This document shows positions 1 through 6,798 of a stretch of DNA of 6,798 bases, piece after piece. The first letter of the stretch is position 1; the number at the start of each line of letters is the position of its first letter. This stretch comes from Gemmatimonadota bacterium (GTDB lineage Bacteria; Gemmatimonadota; Gemmatimonadetes; Longimicrobiales; UBA6960): the NCBI GenBank assembly GCA_022564535.1, contig JADFLD010000113.1:1-6798 (forward strand), written 5' to 3'. Both the position numbers and the translations under genes were made by a program. The notes under the pieces are model-generated. The model saw nothing but the letters and a program-made list of their open reading frames with translations. It was not told the origin of the DNA and did no database searches.

Positions 1-224
1 AGCAGGTACCGCAGTGCGGGTACTGCCAATCGGGCCAAATAATGTCTGCGGCCGCCCTTCTGGCTAAGGGCGGAGATCCCTCGGACGAGGCCATCGACGA
101 TGCCATGTCGGGCAACGTCTGCCGCTGCGGCACCTACAACGCCATACGTCGTGCGATTCATCGCGCGGCCACGATCCGCGACGAGACGCTCGCCACGGAC
201 CGCGAAGCACGGGGGGGCGCATGA
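1..224 (+). CDS. (2Fe-2S)-binding small subunit of an IorA-type molybdenum hydroxylase, 3' part only
   Basis: This is the C-terminal part of the iron-sulfur subunit that passes electrons from the molybdenum centre of its partner to an acceptor. The reading frame is open from base 3, and the true start lies before the window, so the ATG at 42 is internal. The 73 visible residues show CGYCQSGQ (Cys5 and Cys8 of the visible part) and CRCGTY (Cys40 and Cys42). These are the four ligands of the second [2Fe-2S] cluster, in the helical C-terminal domain (PF01799 type) of the xanthine oxidase family. The plant-ferredoxin-like N-terminal domain must lie upstream. Family members are usually about 150-160 residues, so roughly half is missing. 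The stop overlaps the next start as ATGA, as expected for subunits made in equal amounts. A CoxS-like subunit is the alternative label, but the large-subunit partner favours IorA. No Tat signal can be judged here, and IorA-like proteins often travel with their signal-bearing partner. Confidence 0.93.
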   Translation, partial: QVPQCGYCQSGQIMSAAALLAKGGDPSDEAIDDAMSGNVCRCGTYNAIRRAIHRAATIRDETLATDREARGGA

Positions 225-2461
225 GCCGCCCTGGCGTCCCAGACGGGGTCCACGGCGACGCGCTCGAGAGATCCGACGCCAAGGGGGTTGCGCCAAACAA
301 GATGACGCGCCGCACGTTCGTGAAGATCGCGGGCGTGGCGGGGGCCGGCCTCACGCTCGGCGTCACCTACAAAGTGGTGTCGGGCCCGCCATCCCCACCG
401 ACCAACGCGGCGTTCGCCCCGAACCCATTCCTCCGCATCGAGACCGATGGGTCGATCACCGTAGTCGTCGGGAAGTCCGAGATGGGTCAGGGCGTGACCA
501 CGGCGCTTCCACAGCTTCTCGCGGAGGAACTCGAGGTTCCGTTGGAACGGGTCGGGTTTGCGTTCGCACCGGCGCACGCTGCATACGGCCCGGCGCTCGG
601 CATACAGGTTACGGGCGGCAGCACGAGCGTCGTCGAGGCTTGGACGACGTTCCGGGAAGCCGGTGCCGTCGCACGCTGGATGCTCCGTGAAGCTGCCTCG
701 CGGCAGTGGGGCGTGCCGTCCTCCGAGATCGTCATGCGCGACGCGATGGCGCACCACCCGGGCGGCTCGACACTGGGCTACGGCGAGCTCGCGGCGGCCG
801 CCGCCAAGGTCGATGTCCCCCGCTCCGTGCCCCTCAAGAATCCCTCTGAATTCCGACTGATCGGCACGTCTCCGCCACGACTCGACGTCCCGCAGAAGAC
901 GACGGGCGAAGCGATCTTCGGCGTCGATGCCGGCCCGCCCGAGGCCCGCGTGGCGCTCCTGGCTCGCTGCCCCGTATTCGGTGGCTCTCTTCGATCGTTC
1001 GATCCAGCGCCCGCGCTCGCCGTGCCTGGAGTGCATGAGGTCGTCGAGCTCAGTATGGGCGTGGCGGTAGTAGCCGAGGGCTACTGGCCCGCGAGCAAAG
1101 GGCGTGACGCGCTCGTCATCGAGTGGGATGAGGGCGAAGGAGTCTCCTTGAACGACGCCGAGATCCGACGGCGCTTCGCGTCCGCGATCCAGTCGGGGGG
1201 CAGGGTGGTGGAGGACCGCGGTGACGTCGAGGCCGCGTTAGCCACCGGCAGCGCGCCGATCCGAGCCACGTACTCACTCCCCTATCTGGCGCACGCGACG
1301 ATGGAGCCCATGAACTGCACCGCGCTCGTCGAAAACGGGCGGTGCACGGTTTGGGCCCCGACTCAGTTCCAGAACGCACCCGCGATGCTCGGCGGTGGCG
1401 CACGGCAGGTTGCGGCGAAGGCGGCCGGAGTGGATGCCGACCACACCGTGGTTCACACCACCTTCCTCGGCGGCGGCTTCGGGCGGCGAGCCGAAACGGA
1501 CTTCGTGGCCGAAGCCGCGGAATTGGCAGGTCTGGTGGACGGGCCCGTGCGGGTTATGTGGTCCCGTGAAGACGACATGCAGCACGACTTCTACCGCCCC
1601 GCGTCCCTGCACGAGCTCACGGCGCTCCTGGACGATGAGGGGATGCCCGCCGTGTGGCGTCACGCCACCGCGTCTCAGTCGATTCTGAAACGCATACTGC
1701 CGGGATGGCTTCCCGACTTCGTTCGGGACCGGACGGTCATGAGAAAGGGAGTGGATCCGACCTCGGTGGAGGGGGCTTCGGACCAGCCGTACAAGGTCCC
1801 GAACTTCCGGATGTCCGCGGCGATGGTCGAGCTTCCGATTCCGGTCGGCTTTTGGCGCTCGGTGGGTCACTCGCACACGGCGTTCGTGGTCGAGTCGTTC
1901 ATCGACGAACTGGCGCATGCGTCCGGCCACGACCCTTACGAGTACCGGCGCTCGCTGCTGGGTCATCACCCACGACACCTGGCTGTCCTGGATGCCGTCG
2001 CAAGCGCGTCAGACTGGGGTTCGGACCTTCCCGAGGGGAGAGCACGGGGAATCGCCGTTGCGGAATCGTTCGGCTCCTACGTCGCGCAGGTCGCAGAAAT
2101 CTCACTGGAGGGCGGGCGCCCGCGCGTGCACCGCGTGTGGTGCGCGGTGGACTGTGGCGTCGTGGTGAACCCCGCCATCGTGAAGGCCCAGATGGAGAGC
2201 GGGATCATCTTCGGGCTCACGGCCGCACTACACGGTCGCATCAACATCGAGAAAGGTCGTGTCGTGCAGAGCAACTTCCACGACTATCCGATGGTGCTTC
2301 AGCGGGACGCGCCGACGGTCGAGGTGCTTCTGGTACCCAGCGGCGATGGGCCGGGCGGTGTCGGCGAGCCCGGCGTGCCGCCCATCGCGCCTGCCGTCAC
2401 AAATGCGCTGTTCCAGCTTACCGGGAGGAGGGTTCGCGAGCTACCGATTCCGGTGGCGTAA
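221..2461 (+). CDS. Molybdopterin-binding large subunit, isoquinoline 1-oxidoreductase beta (IorB)-like, Tat-exported
   Basis: This is the catalytic subunit of a molybdenum hydroxylase that oxidises aldehydes or N-heterocycles using water-derived oxygen; the real substrate cannot be read from sequence. It has 746 residues, close to the usual IorB size. A twin-arginine signal lies at residues 29-35 (TRRTFVK), followed by a hydrophobic Gly/Ala stretch to about residue 54, so export to the periplasm is likely. Family motifs follow in order: MGQGV (88-92), HATMEPMNC (358-366), the cofactor loop GGGFGRR (417-423), FWRSVGHS (544-551), AVDCG (642-646) and GVGEPG with the presumed catalytic Glu716. 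No key motif is missing. I chose the start at 221 because it overlaps the small-subunit stop (ATGA) and has a run of G at 211-217. An in-frame ATG at 302 (Met28) sits just before the Tat motif and is a credible alternative. No cytochrome c partner gene follows. Confidence 0.93.
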   Translation: MSRPGVPDGVHGDALERSDAKGVAPNKMTRRTFVKIAGVAGAGLTLGVTYKVVSGPPSPPTNAAFAPNPFLRIETDGSITVVVGKSEMGQGVTTALPQLLAEELEVPLERVGFAFAPAHAAYGPALGIQVTGGSTSVVEAWTTFREAGAVARWMLREAASRQWGVPSSEIVMRDAMAHHPGGSTLGYGELAAAAAKVDVPRSVPLKNPSEFRLIGTSPPRLDVPQKTTGEAIFGVDAGPPEARVALLARCPVFGGSLRSFDPAPALAVPGVHEVVELSMGVAVVAEGYWPASKGRDALVIEWDEGEGVSLNDAEIRRRFASAIQSGGRVVEDRGDVEAALATGSAPIRATYSLPYLAHATMEPMNCTALVENGRCTVWAPTQFQNAPAMLGGGARQVAAKAAGVDADHTVVHTTFLGGGFGRRAETDFVAEAAELAGLVDGPVRVMWSREDDMQHDFYRPASLHELTALLDDEGMPAVWRHATASQSILKRILPGWLPDFVRDRTVMRKGVDPTSVEGASDQPYKVPNFRMSAAMVELPIPVGFWRSVGHSHTAFVVESFIDELAHASGHDPYEYRRSLLGHHPRHLAVLDAVASASDWGSDLPEGRARGIAVAESFGSYVAQVAEISLEGGRPRVHRVWCAVDCGVVVNPAIVKAQMESGIIFGLTAALHGRINIEKGRVVQSNFHDYPMVLQRDAPTVEVLLVPSGDGPGGVGEPGVPPIAPAVTNALFQLTGRRVRELPIPVA

Positions 2462-2491
2462 CCGACGTCCTCCCTCGGAACGTACGTCGGT
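2461..2491. terminator. Candidate bidirectional terminator hairpin between the convergent units
   Basis: ACCGACGT (2461-2468) is perfectly complementary to ACGTCGGT (2484-2491), giving an 8-bp stem with a 15-nt loop. It begins on the last base of the IorB-like stop codon and ends 4 nt before the 3' end of the tRNA gene on the other strand, so it could end transcription from both sides. Neither side has a T-run, so it is not a textbook intrinsic terminator. It could instead be an RNA-processing or decay barrier, or chance in GC-rich DNA. Confidence 0.4.
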
Positions 2492-2495
2492 CGGA

Positions 2496-2566
2496 TTGCC
2501 CCGCCTGGATTCGAACCAGGACCAGAAGCTCCAAAGGCTCCTGTGCTGCCGTTACACCACGGGGCA
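2496..2566 (-). tRNA. trnQ: tRNA-Gln (anticodon TTG)
   Basis: The minus strand folds into a full cloverleaf of 71 nt. The acceptor stem TGCCCCG pairs with CGGGGCA at all seven positions. The D-arm is GTGT/GCAC with one G-T pair. The anticodon stem GGAGC/GCTTC also has one G-T pair and encloses the loop CTTTGGA, placing anticodon TTG at 2534-2532. The variable loop is the 4-nt TGGT. The T-arm is CCTGG/CCAGG around TTCGAAT. The discriminator base is A and the next genomic bases are TCC, so CCA is not encoded and must be added after transcription. The gene lies 67 nt downstream of ispE on the same strand and may be cut from the ispE operon transcript. Confidence 0.97.
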
Positions 2567-2633
2567 ATTGAACCGCTCAATCTATCCAGCAAGCCACACG
2601 ACGCCCACGGGCCGGAGGAGGAAGCGGCGCTAT
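2567..2633 (-). other. Spacer between ispE and tRNA-Gln
   Basis: This 67-nt non-coding gap on the minus strand has no strong hairpin and no convincing promoter. The only AT-rich patch, TAGATT at 2584-2579, resembles a weak -10 box but has no matching -35. A small TTGA/TCAA inverted repeat (2568-2571 and 2577-2580) sits directly before the mature tRNA 5' end. The simplest reading is an intra-operon leader removed by RNase P. Confidence 0.45.
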
Positions 2634-3536
2634 TCAAGCCCCTTCGTTCACCCGTGAGAGCCGAGGAACAGCCGACAAGGTCACGACAGGCAGGAACGGC
2701 CAGCGATACCGCTCTGTAAGCACGCTCGCTGCGTCTTCGGCATCGACAGCGTCGGGGAAGAGGCCGAACGACGCTCCTCCGCTTCCCGAGAGGAGCGCGA
2801 CCGTCGCCCCCTCCGCACGCAGGCCCTCCAGCGACGACCGAATCTCCGGGTGTCCCTCGGACGCGGCCGCCTCGAAGTCGTTCTCCGCGAGCCCAGCCAC
2901 GCGTTCCCAGTCGAGCCCCGCGCCGAAATCCAACTCCCTTGGGCCGTCGCGCAGGGTGATCCCGTCGACCGGGGAAAGAGCCTCGAATGCATCGACCGTC
3001 GATACCTGCACGGGCGGCAGGGCGAGCACCAAGTGAGCCTCCGGGAGCGGAGCCAGCGGAGTCAGGACCTCTCCCCGGCCTCGCCCCAGGGCGATTGGGG
3101 TCTCGCCGAGGAAGAAGGATACGTCAGAGCCGAGGTCGCGGGCGATCCCCAGGAGCACGTCGTGGTCGTGGAAGTCGGTGAGGGCCGAGAGGCACTTGAG
3201 CACCGCGGCGGCGTCCGATGAGCCGCCGCCCAAGCCCGCGCCGGCCGGAATCCGCTTCGTGAGCCGAATGTCGACAGCGTCCTCGAAGCCCGTCACCTCG
3301 CGCAGTCGGGCGGCCGCCCGAAACGCAAGGTTAGCCTCCGGCGGACCGAGGTCGGGGCCGTCCACCGCCAGCGAGATCGAAGGACCCGAGTCCGCAATCG
3401 AAACCCGAACCTCATCGGCCAAGGACACCGACTGCATGAGCGTTTCGACCTCCCGGTACCCGTCATCCCTGCGGTGAAGGACGCGCAGGAAGAGGTTCAC
3501 CTTGGCCGCCGCATCGATGACGACCGCGTGCCTCAT
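2634..3536 (-). CDS. ispE: 4-diphosphocytidyl-2-C-methyl-D-erythritol kinase (IspE)
   Basis: IspE phosphorylates the 2-hydroxyl of 4-diphosphocytidyl-2-C-methyl-D-erythritol with ATP, the fourth step of the MEP pathway to isoprenoid precursors, in the cytosol. The 300-residue length is normal for the family. GHMP-kinase motifs appear in order: AKVNLFL at 11-17 with Lys12 matching E. coli Lys10, the ATP loop PAGAGLGGGSSDAAAVL at 97-113, LGSDVSFFL at 135-143 with Asp138 matching catalytic Asp141 of E. coli, NDFE at 219-222, and the C-terminal glycine motif SGSGGASFG at 250-258. The start ATG overlaps the stop of the preceding membrane-protein gene (ATGA) with no clear Shine-Dalgarno sequence, which suggests translation by reinitiation. 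One oddity is that the substrate loop reads DGYREV (25-30), with Arg28 where E. coli has His26, a cytidine-contacting residue. The assignment itself is secure. Confidence 0.97.
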   Translation of the reverse strand: MRHAVVIDAAAKVNLFLRVLHRRDDGYREVETLMQSVSLADEVRVSIADSGPSISLAVDGPDLGPPEANLAFRAAARLREVTGFEDAVDIRLTKRIPAGAGLGGGSSDAAAVLKCLSALTDFHDHDVLLGIARDLGSDVSFFLGETPIALGRGRGEVLTPLAPLPEAHLVLALPPVQVSTVDAFEALSPVDGITLRDGPRELDFGAGLDWERVAGLAENDFEAAASEGHPEIRSSLEGLRAEGATVALLSGSGGASFGLFPDAVDAEDAASVLTERYRWPFLPVVTLSAVPRLSRVNEGA

Positions 3537-4555
3537 GACCCGTCGTCGAGCTGCTCATCGGCGTGGCCGACGTCCCCCAGGGACAATCCGAGCGACCAGG
3601 CGTAGCCGAGGCCTATGAGCGTAATCGGGATCCAACCCCCGAAATGGTACGCGAACGCGAACGCCAACGACTTCGTCTCCTCCACCCCGTATACGGTGGT
3701 CAGCGCAAAGTTCGCCGACCAATGGAACGTCCCGAAGAAGCCCGGCGCCGACGGAATGGCGACACCGAAGCCGACGACGGCTTCCGTGAAGATCGCCGAC
3801 ATGAACCCCGTATCGATGCCGAACGCGAGCATTCCGAGCCAGAATGACACGGCGTGCCACGTCCAGAAGAAGAGCGACCAAGCGAAGCCAAGAGCCAAGA
3901 GCCTCGGATTCCTCATGATCGCCATCGCCTGGAGGAGGGCTCGAAGCGCCGCCACGAGGCGGAGCGCCACAGCGCTGGGTAACAAGCGCCCCATCCTCTG
4001 GGCAAGCGTGAGGAAGAGCGTCGGCAGGAGCGCCATGAGCATGAGAGCCGCAAGGACCAAGAAAACCAGCGCGATCGCCCCTCGGAACATGACCAGCCCA
4101 CTCCCCTGGGCGAGCGCGTCCGCAGCCGGAAAGCCAGGCGTGAGTACGGGGACCACCAGGAAGAGCAGCAAGATCACGCCATCCATGAAGCGCTCCACGA
4201 CCAGCGTGCCGAACGCCGCGCTCGCGGTCACGGGCTCCAGTCGACTGAACGCATAGGCACGCGCGAACTCCCCCATCCGTGCCGGGAGAATGTTGTTCGC
4301 CATGAAGCCGATGGAGACGGCGGCGAAGCGCGAACGGAGCGCGGTGTTTTCCCGAACCGGAGTGAGCAGAATCTTCCAACGAAGCGCTCGGATGAAGAAG
4401 CCGAAGGTCGCTACGGATACCGATGCGAGCAGGAGCAGGAAGTTCCCCTGCCGAATGTTGGCCAGCACCTCACCGAAGGGTACGTCGGCCAGCACCCACC
4501 AGAGCAGGAATAGGGTCACGGCCACTCCGAAGAGGGCCTTGCCCGAATGCTTCAT
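3533..4555 (-). CDS. YbhN/UPF0104-type integral membrane protein (lysylphosphatidylglycerol synthase TM-like, putative flippase)
   Basis: This is a 340-residue polytopic inner-membrane protein. Hydrophobic segments lie at about 6-23, 38-56, 118-138, 157-183, 217-243, 252-270 and 300-325. Its signatures match the lysylphosphatidylglycerol synthase transmembrane family (PF03706): [18 protein letters not shown] at 84-101, VVERFMDG at 119-126 and [14 protein letters not shown] at 266-279. In MprF this domain flips a lipid. Stand-alone members like this one have no soluble aminoacyl-transferase domain, and most have no proven substrate. The gene is joined by ATGA overlaps to pdxJ upstream and ispE downstream. 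The neighbouring isoprenoid gene makes a polyprenyl-linked or other isoprenoid lipid cargo a reasonable guess, but only a guess. The C-terminus is short, acidic and probably cytosolic. Family membership is firm and the function is open. Confidence 0.9.
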   Translation of the reverse strand: MKHSGKALFGVAVTLFLLWWVLADVPFGEVLANIRQGNFLLLLASVSVATFGFFIRALRWKILLTPVRENTALRSRFAAVSIGFMANNILPARMGEFARAYAFSRLEPVTASAAFGTLVVERFMDGVILLLFLVVPVLTPGFPAADALAQGSGLVMFRGAIALVFLVLAALMLMALLPTLFLTLAQRMGRLLPSAVALRLVAALRALLQAMAIMRNPRLLALGFAWSLFFWTWHAVSFWLGMLAFGIDTGFMSAIFTEAVVGFGVAIPSAPGFFGTFHWSANFALTTVYGVEETKSLAFAFAYHFGGWIPITLIGLGYAWSLGLSLGDVGHADEQLDDGS

Positions 4556-5280
4556 CGACGCGCCCGGCGGATGATCTCCGCCATGTCACGCACCGCAGAC
4601 TCCAGACCCACGAAAACGGCTCGCGCAACGACGCTGTGACCGATGTTCAACTCCTCGATCTCCGGGATCGCCGCCACGGGCGTCACGTTCTCGTAGGTGA
4701 GCCCGTGGCCCGCGTGCACCGCCAGATCGAGATGCCGGGCCAAAGACGCGGCACGTCCCAAGCGGGCCAACTGGTGAAGCCGTTCCCCGCTAGAATCAGC
4801 ATTGGCGTACTCCCCGGTATGCAGCTCCACGGCGTCGACGCCCATTTGGGCACAGGCCCGAACGGCGTCTTCGTCTGGATCGATGAACAACGCAACTCTG
4901 ATCCCAGCGGACCTCAGACGATCGAACGCACCCCCCGTGGATTGCAACTGCGCACCCTCCGACATCACCAGCCCCCCCTCCGTCGTGACTTCCTCACGCT
5001 GCTCCGGCACGAGCGTCGCCTGCATGGGAGTCAACTCGCACGCCAGATCGAGGATCTCGGAGGCCGCCGCGAGTTCGAGGTTGACGCCGGTGCGCACCGT
5101 CTCCATGAGAAGACGGACGTCCCGGTCCTGAATGTGACGACGGTCTTCCCGCAGATGGACCGTGATACCGTTCGCTCCACCGAGCTCGGCGAAGACAGCC
5201 GCCCGCACGGGGTCGGGTTCATCCGTACGACGCGCCTGCCGCACCGTCGCCACATGATCGATGTTGACGTACAACCGCAT
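4552..5280 (-). CDS. pdxJ: Pyridoxine 5'-phosphate synthase (PdxJ)
   Basis: PdxJ condenses 1-deoxy-D-xylulose 5-phosphate with 3-amino-1-hydroxyacetone 1-phosphate to give pyridoxine 5'-phosphate, closing the ring of vitamin B6 in the DXP-dependent pathway. The enzyme is a cytosolic TIM barrel that forms an octamer. The 242 residues fit the family length. Motifs are [15 protein letters not shown] (4-18), [16 protein letters not shown] (39-54) with His42 matching E. coli His45, NLEL with Glu69 matching Glu72, [13 protein letters not shown] (91-103), ELHTGEYA (152-159), [11 protein letters not shown] (189-199) with His192 matching His193, and [14 protein letters not shown] (210-223). A Shine-Dalgarno AGGA lies 8 nt before the ATG, inside the end of the DUF2520 gene, whose stop is only 2 nt upstream. 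The stop overlaps the next start (ATGA). The loop after VTTEGGL reads VM where DV is common. Confidence 0.97.
   Translation of the reverse strand: MRLYVNIDHVATVRQARRTDEPDPVRAAVFAELGGANGITVHLREDRRHIQDRDVRLLMETVRTGVNLELAAASEILDLACELTPMQATLVPEQREEVTTEGGLVMSEGAQLQSTGGAFDRLRSAGIRVALFIDPDEDAVRACAQMGVDAVELHTGEYANADSSGERLHQLARLGRAASLARHLDLAVHAGHGLTYENVTPVAAIPEIEELNIGHSVVARAVFVGLESAVRDMAEIIRRARR
4566..4582 (-). promoter_or_regulatory. Small GC hairpin just upstream of the membrane-protein start
   Basis: GGCGGA (4566-4571) pairs perfectly with TCCGCC (4577-4582) around a 5-nt loop. In the mRNA this 6-bp stem ends 10 nt before the ATG of the YbhN-like gene, where a ribosome-binding site would normally sit and where no clear one is visible. 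It could slow or guide terminating ribosomes for reinitiation at the ATGA overlap. It also lies inside the pdxJ coding sequence, so codon content may explain it. Confidence 0.25.
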
Positions 5281-5282
5281 GT

Positions 5283-6179
5283 TCAGTGTCCTGTCGCTGT
5301 GGTCTCGACGTCGGCGTATCGGCCAAAGAGTTCAGCCAACTGGGCCCGCGCTTCCTCCCCGACCCCGGATCCTACCAATCTGAGGAGCTCGGCCCCGAAC
5401 AACGCGTAGAGCCGCTGATCCTCCGGTTCCAACGCCCGGAGATGGAGCGCCACCGTCTCCACGTCCCCACGCGCTAGCGGGCCACGGATCGACGACCCGA
5501 TTCCGCGCTCTTCGATGCTTGCGAGCGTTCCCTGAACTAGAGGTAGGAGCGACCGCAAAGCGTCTTCACTCGAAACTCCGGCTTGCTCCATGAGCCGTGC
5601 CGACAGATCGAGGAGAGGAAGAATGTAGTTGCTCGCCATTACCGTCGCGGCATGGTAGAGGGGCCGGTTGCGTTCAGGCACAGAAATCATGTGGCATCCG
5701 AGACCGGCAATAAGGTCTCTCGCCACCGCCGTCGCCTCAGGCGAACCCACTACGGCCACGTACGATCCAGGAATACGGTCTGCGGCGCTCACAGCATGCG
5801 ACACCCCCTGGAGCGGATGGAATGAACCGACCGAGTATCCCTGCGAATGGAGAGGACCCAGCACGTCGGTCGACAGGGCGCCGGACAGGTGGAATGCCGC
5901 GCATCGGACCGGAGCGGGTCCCTGCGCCGCGATCGTGACCGCCATCTCGGACACGACGGAGTCCGGAACCGCGAGAAGAAGCGCCGAAGTCCTCGGGTCG
6001 AGGGGCTCGACACCAAACACGTATCGCGCGGAGCCCTGCGTGAAGAGTGGATGCGCCGGGGGCTCAGGGCGCCGACCGTATACGGTGAGGCTTCCGACCG
6101 CCTCGGTCTGGACGAGCGCAGCACCGAGCGCGAGCCCCATCCGGCCCGGCCCGACGATCGTGACCGACGGAGCGGTCAC
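5283..6179 (-). CDS. Rossmann-fold NAD(P)-binding protein with DUF2520 C-terminal domain
   Basis: This 298-residue cytosolic protein resembles the 6-phosphogluconate-dehydrogenase-like superfamily (ketopantoate and pyrroline-carboxylate reductases). The N-terminal Rossmann domain begins [10 protein letters not shown], with the dinucleotide loop GPGRMG at 10-15. HLSGALS (97-103) and GSFHPLQ (118-124) follow. The helical C-terminal half has the DUF2520 signatures [11 protein letters not shown] (175-185) and [15 protein letters not shown] (233-247). His121, His176 and Asn184 are plausible active-site residues by analogy with related reductases, which is inference. No substrate is established from this sequence. 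A ketopantoate-reductase-like role has some family logic, and a role in B6 metabolism is suggested only by the adjacent pdxJ. The start is GTG, overlapping the hflX stop as GTGA, with a strong Shine-Dalgarno sequence in the end of hflX. Confidence 0.9.
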   Translation of the reverse strand: MTAPSVTIVGPGRMGLALGAALVQTEAVGSLTVYGRRPEPPAHPLFTQGSARYVFGVEPLDPRTSALLLAVPDSVVSEMAVTIAAQGPAPVRCAAFHLSGALSTDVLGPLHSQGYSVGSFHPLQGVSHAVSAADRIPGSYVAVVGSPEATAVARDLIAGLGCHMISVPERNRPLYHAATVMASNYILPLLDLSARLMEQAGVSSEDALRSLLPLVQGTLASIEERGIGSSIRGPLARGDVETVALHLRALEPEDQRLYALFGAELLRLVGSGVGEEARAQLAELFGRYADVETTATGH

Positions 6180-6798
6180 ACGACCTCCTCGATCGTGATC
6201 CCGGCTCGCGTGGCGAGACGCCCAAGCAACTCACTCGGAACCCGAACCGTGAGCGCAACTTCCATGCGATCGTCGACGCGCTCAATCACCTCCCCTTCCC
6301 TGTACAACGCCGCGATCGTCCGGCCATCCGCGACGGGAATCCTGACGACAACGCGCGTAAATCGATTCTGTGCCCGAGCACGCAGCGTGTCGCGCAGGAC
6401 CCCCAGAGTCTCGACATCGTGGGCGGACACGAAGACCGCAGGAGTCGGCTCGAGCGCTCGAATGCGCATACGCAACGCCTCCTCCTCCCCATGCGTGAGC
6501 CGGTCCACCTTGTTGAAGACGAGGATCTCGTCCCGTTCCGCCAGCCCGAGATCCTCGAGAACTTCGATCACGACCTCGCGCTGTCCCTCCCAGTCCGGGC
6601 GGGAGGCATCGATGACGTGCAGCAGGACATCGGCCTCCTGGGCCTCCTCGAGCGTGGAGCGAAACGAGGCAACCAGGTGATGGGGCAGCTTCCTGATGAA
6701 GCCGACCGTGTCGGTGATGAGGGCCTCGTAACCGCCTCCCAGATCCACGCTTCGCGTCGCCGAATCCACCTTCCCGAAGAGACACTCCTCGCCAACCA
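6176..6798 (-). CDS. hflX: Ribosome-associated GTPase HflX, C-terminal part (5' end beyond window)
   Basis: HflX binds the 50S subunit and splits stalled or hibernating 70S ribosomes in a GTP-dependent way, notably under heat stress. The 206 visible residues run from just after the P-loop to the end of the protein. The frame is open to the window edge, and the first residues (VGEECLFG, then DSATR) match the switch I region of HflX. DTVGFIRKLPHHL follows as G3 (DTVGF encoded at 6712-6698), then NKVD as G4 (6514-6503) and VSAHD as G5, then the C-terminal domain found in many HflX proteins. A GTG at 6769 is in frame but internal, not a start. The N-terminal HflX-specific domain and the P-loop must lie beyond 6798. 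The other Obg-family GTPases are less likely, because DTVGFIRxLPHxL followed by AFRSTLEE-like sequence is characteristic of HflX. The stop overlaps the next start (GTGA). Confidence 0.95.
   Translation of the reverse strand, partial: VGEECLFGKVDSATRSVDLGGGYEALITDTVGFIRKLPHHLVASFRSTLEEAQEADVLLHVIDASRPDWEGQREVVIEVLEDLGLAERDEILVFNKVDRLTHGEEEALRMRIRALEPTPAVFVSAHDVETLGVLRDTLRARAQNRFTRVVVRIPVADGRTIAALYREGEVIERVDDRMEVALTVRVPSELLGRLATRAGITIEEVV
6183..6189 (-). promoter_or_regulatory. Shine-Dalgarno sequence fixing the GTG start of the DUF2520 gene
   Basis: The minus strand reads AGGAGGT here, a near-perfect match to the anti-Shine-Dalgarno sequence, with 3 nt between it and the GTG at 6179. It lies within the last codons of hflX and supports the GTG start over any downstream ATG. 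It also suggests independent loading of ribosomes in addition to coupling through the GTGA overlap. Confidence 0.7.

Noticed and set aside
158..1036. Open frame of 292 codons on the minus strand
   Set aside because: It is antisense to the small and large hydroxylase subunits, is rich in Arg and Gly with no recognisable motif, and is a typical GC-rich shadow of the real gene.
1654..2571. Open frame of 305 codons on the plus strand
   Set aside because: It overlaps the IorB-like gene in another frame and runs through the tRNA gene. Its Arg-rich composition and lack of motifs mark it as a shadow.
2579..2584. TAGATT on the minus strand as a tRNA promoter -10 box
   Set aside because: No -35 element stands at a suitable distance, and the operon context explains transcription without it.
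3555..4379. Open frame of 274 codons on the minus strand
   Set aside because: It is a shifted frame of the membrane-protein gene, whose own frame has the clear family motifs.
4423..5409. Open frame of 328 codons on the plus strand
   Set aside because: It is antisense to pdxJ and parts of both neighbours, with no family motifs.
5847..6680. Open frame of 277 codons on the plus strand
   Set aside because: It is antisense to the DUF2520 gene and hflX. It is very rich in Arg and Ser and looks non-coding.
6767..6769. GTG as the start of a short HflX-like protein
   Set aside because: The frame continues upstream to the window edge with residues matching HflX switch I, so this is an internal Val codon.
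1..6798. A novel defence, mobile or CRISPR-like system
   Set aside because: I saw no direct repeat array, terminal inverted repeats, transposase, nuclease or phage protein. All large frames are explained by known families.

Overview
The window is high-GC bacterial DNA packed with genes. It holds two convergent transcription units that meet at a tRNA gene. Most of the content is ordinary core metabolism and a common oxidoreductase. I found no phage genes, transposase, CRISPR array or defence genes, and no stretch over 300 bases lacks a gene. The proteins look like those of an uncultured Gram-negative lineage. Gemmatimonadota is my best guess, from overall sequence flavour only, and it is weakly supported.

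Plus strand, 1-2461: the end of a small (2Fe-2S) subunit (its 5' part lies outside the window) is followed, with an ATGA overlap, by a complete molybdopterin-binding large subunit carrying a twin-arginine signal. Together they form a two-subunit molybdenum hydroxylase of the isoquinoline 1-oxidoreductase (IorAB) type. It is probably periplasmic and its substrate is unknown.

Junction, 2462-2633: a perfect 8-bp inverted repeat lies at the iorB-like stop codon. Next comes a complete tRNA-Gln (anticodon TTG) on the minus strand, then a 67-nt spacer.

Minus strand, 6798-2634: a tight cluster is read in the order hflX (3' part only), Rossmann/DUF2520 protein, pdxJ, YbhN-like membrane protein, ispE and then tRNA-Gln. 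Three of the four protein-gene junctions are 4-nt overlaps (GTGA, ATGA, ATGA) and the fourth is a 2-nt gap, so the genes are almost certainly cotranscribed and translationally coupled. PdxJ consumes 1-deoxy-D-xylulose 5-phosphate (DXP) for vitamin B6. IspE acts in the MEP isoprenoid pathway, which also starts from DXP. The membrane protein between them belongs to a family of proposed lipid flippases. HflX is a ribosome-splitting GTPase.

The points most worth a second look are the uncharacterised DUF2520 dehydrogenase beside pdxJ, the grouping of two DXP-dependent pathways around a putative flippase, an Arg in IspE where E. coli has the cytidine-contacting His, and the tRNA-Gln junction where housekeeping order seems to give way to an accessory oxidoreductase operon.
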